Shown piece by piece: positions 4,959 through 5,848 of a DNA stretch of 5,848 nt. The stretch spans positions 1 to 5,848 of the forward strand of contig JAACTI010000276.1 in NCBI GenBank assembly GCA_009993495.1, read 5' to 3'. This DNA is from Deltaproteobacteria bacterium (GTDB lineage Bacteria > Desulfobacterota > Desulfuromonadia > Desulfuromonadales > Geopsychrobacteraceae). Below the pieces are notes generated by a model. The model searched no databases and had not been told where the DNA came from. It was given only the letters and a program-made list of their open reading frames with translations. Positions within the stretch are counted from its first letter, which is position 1; each line of letters begins with the position of its first letter. The position numbers were made by a program, and so were the translations under genes.

Positions 4959-5848
4959 ATGCCAGGATTCTATGTAGCAGATTTTACCTCCGTTGTCCCC
5001 ATGGGCGCGCAAAGCCCTGCCGCTTCAGCGGCTAAACCAGCGGATCAGGCCTTCGGCAAGGCATTACATCGGGCCACCCGCCCGGAACCTGAAGTAACGC
5101 GCCAGCGCAGAACCGAAGCAGCCCCCCGGCAGGCTCCGCGTCAGGCAACGCGGGAGCAGCCCCCTGGCAGCGGACCACAAACCTACCCTGATACAAACCA
5201 GCCCAAGCTGGAGACTAACTCCGAAACTCAACCCCGTAGTCACCTAACTGCAACCGAAGAAGCAAAGACACCAAGGTCGGAAGTTTCCACAATCGACCTA
5301 TCCGATGAAGAACCTGAAGCGAGCGCTGCGGAAGCCATGGCCCCTTTTTATATGGCCGCACTCTTCGATGAGAGTGCCAGCTATCTGCAACCCTCGGCCC
5401 AGAGCGAGCGCATTGCCGCCGCCGAGCGGGTTCAGGAATTTGTTGCCGATTGGCTGTCAAATCAGACCGAAGAAATCACTCCGCTAAACACGACTAGACT
5501 TGTGGCTGAACCTCAAACCGAAAGGGCTGAAGTTGTGAGCATGGCCCTGGATATTCTGTCTCAGTACGTTGAAGAGACCCTCGGCCAGACGACAGGGCCC
5601 CGGAACAACACACCCCAGGAGTCGTCGGTTGCAGAAACTGTCAGCGATCAACAAGCGCAAACGGGGGAAACGCACATAAACCAACGCAATACCGCCGAAC
5701 TTCGCCAGTTGATGGCGGTGATGATGCAGAGTGGGCGTATTCCCGAACCATTTAATCAACCGCCCGGCAATCAAGCCCTGCAACAACAGCTCGACCGAAT
5801 TCTGCCTCTGGTGATTTCTGCTTCAAGTGCCGCCGCGCAGGCGGCAAC
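4959..5848 (+). CDS. fliK: Probable FliK, flagellar hook-length control protein, N-terminal part (3' truncated by window edge)
   Basis: The frame is open from ATG 4959 to the window end: 296 full codons and no stop. FliK is secreted through the flagellar export apparatus, measures hook length and switches export from hook to filament subunits. The identification rests mainly on position (after fliJ and the motE-like gene) and composition. The N-terminal region is long, low in hydrophobic core and rich in Pro, Gln, Glu, Thr and Ala, with a short A-P-R-Q / A-T-R-E-Q repetition near residues 54-67, as expected of the unfolded ruler region. There is no N-terminal signal peptide, in agreement with type III export. 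Near 5320-5460 a more ordered, helical-looking stretch appears (A-M-A-P-F-Y-M-A-A-L-F onward). The conserved FliK C-terminal domain would lie beyond the edge and cannot be checked. Codon choice is somewhat looser than in fliG or fliI, as in many fast-evolving genes. Confidence 0.75.
   Translation, partial: MPGFYVADFTSVVPMGAQSPAASAAKPADQAFGKALHRATRPEPEVTRQRRTEAAPRQAPRQATREQPPGSGPQTYPDTNQPKLETNSETQPRSHLTATEEAKTPRSEVSTIDLSDEEPEASAAEAMAPFYMAALFDESASYLQPSAQSERIAAAERVQEFVADWLSNQTEEITPLNTTRLVAEPQTERAEVVSMALDILSQYVEETLGQTTGPRNNTPQESSVAETVSDQQAQTGETHINQRNTAELRQLMAVMMQSGRIPEPFNQPPGNQALQQQLDRILPLVISASSAAAQAA

Noticed and set aside
5484..5786. Minus-strand open frames opposite the fliK region (also 5215-5460)
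   Set aside because: The plus frame is open across all 890 nt from a strong ribosome binding site and fits fliK by position; the minus frames are short and featureless.

Overview
The window is a slice of a bacterial flagellar operon. All genes lie on the + strand, in the order fliF (3' part) - fliG - fliH - fliI - fliJ - motE-like - fliK (5' part). There are no RNA genes, CRISPR arrays, transposase genes or minus-strand genes. The organism is a flagellated Gram-negative bacterium of moderately high GC. A MotE-like gene between fliJ and fliK, and the overall order, suit a deltaproteobacterium (Desulfobacterota / Desulfuromonadales-like); this taxonomic guess is tentative.

Layout: 2-742 is the C-terminal part of the MS-ring protein FliF, with its second transmembrane helix and FliG-binding tail. 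743-843 is a 101-nt spacer with a potential stem-loop and an unused Shine-Dalgarno-like run. 844-1854 is fliG, with a TTG start. 1841-2500 is fliH, overlapping fliG by 14 nt. 2501-2651 is an unusual 151-nt spacer made of nested inverted repeats. 2652-3962 is fliI, 3985-4422 is fliJ, 4422-4919 is an exported MotE-like protein, and 4959 to the window end is the N-terminal 296 codons of fliK, which runs off the edge.

How the genes work together: FliF forms the MS ring, and its C-terminal tail anchors FliG, the rotor part on which the stators push. FliH, FliI and FliJ form the soluble ATPase complex of the flagellar type III export apparatus (stator/regulator, hexameric ATPase, central stalk). 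The MotE-like protein probably acts in the periplasm or at the inner membrane on motor assembly. FliK is the exported hook-length ruler and specificity switch. Tight junctions (14-nt overlap fliG/fliH, TGATG at fliJ/motE) point to one transcript with translational coupling.

The most interesting signal is the fliH-fliI junction. A block of about 144 bp (2506-2649) has imperfect terminal inverted repeats (10/12), several nested inner stems and a terminal 8-bp hairpin. It is bounded by a near-perfect 8-bp direct repeat, TGATGGAT / TAATGGAT. Removing it would restore a TGATG overlap between fliH and fliI, the same junction type as fliJ/motE. This looks like a miniature inverted-repeat element inserted without harming either gene, or a structured RNA that controls fliI translation.
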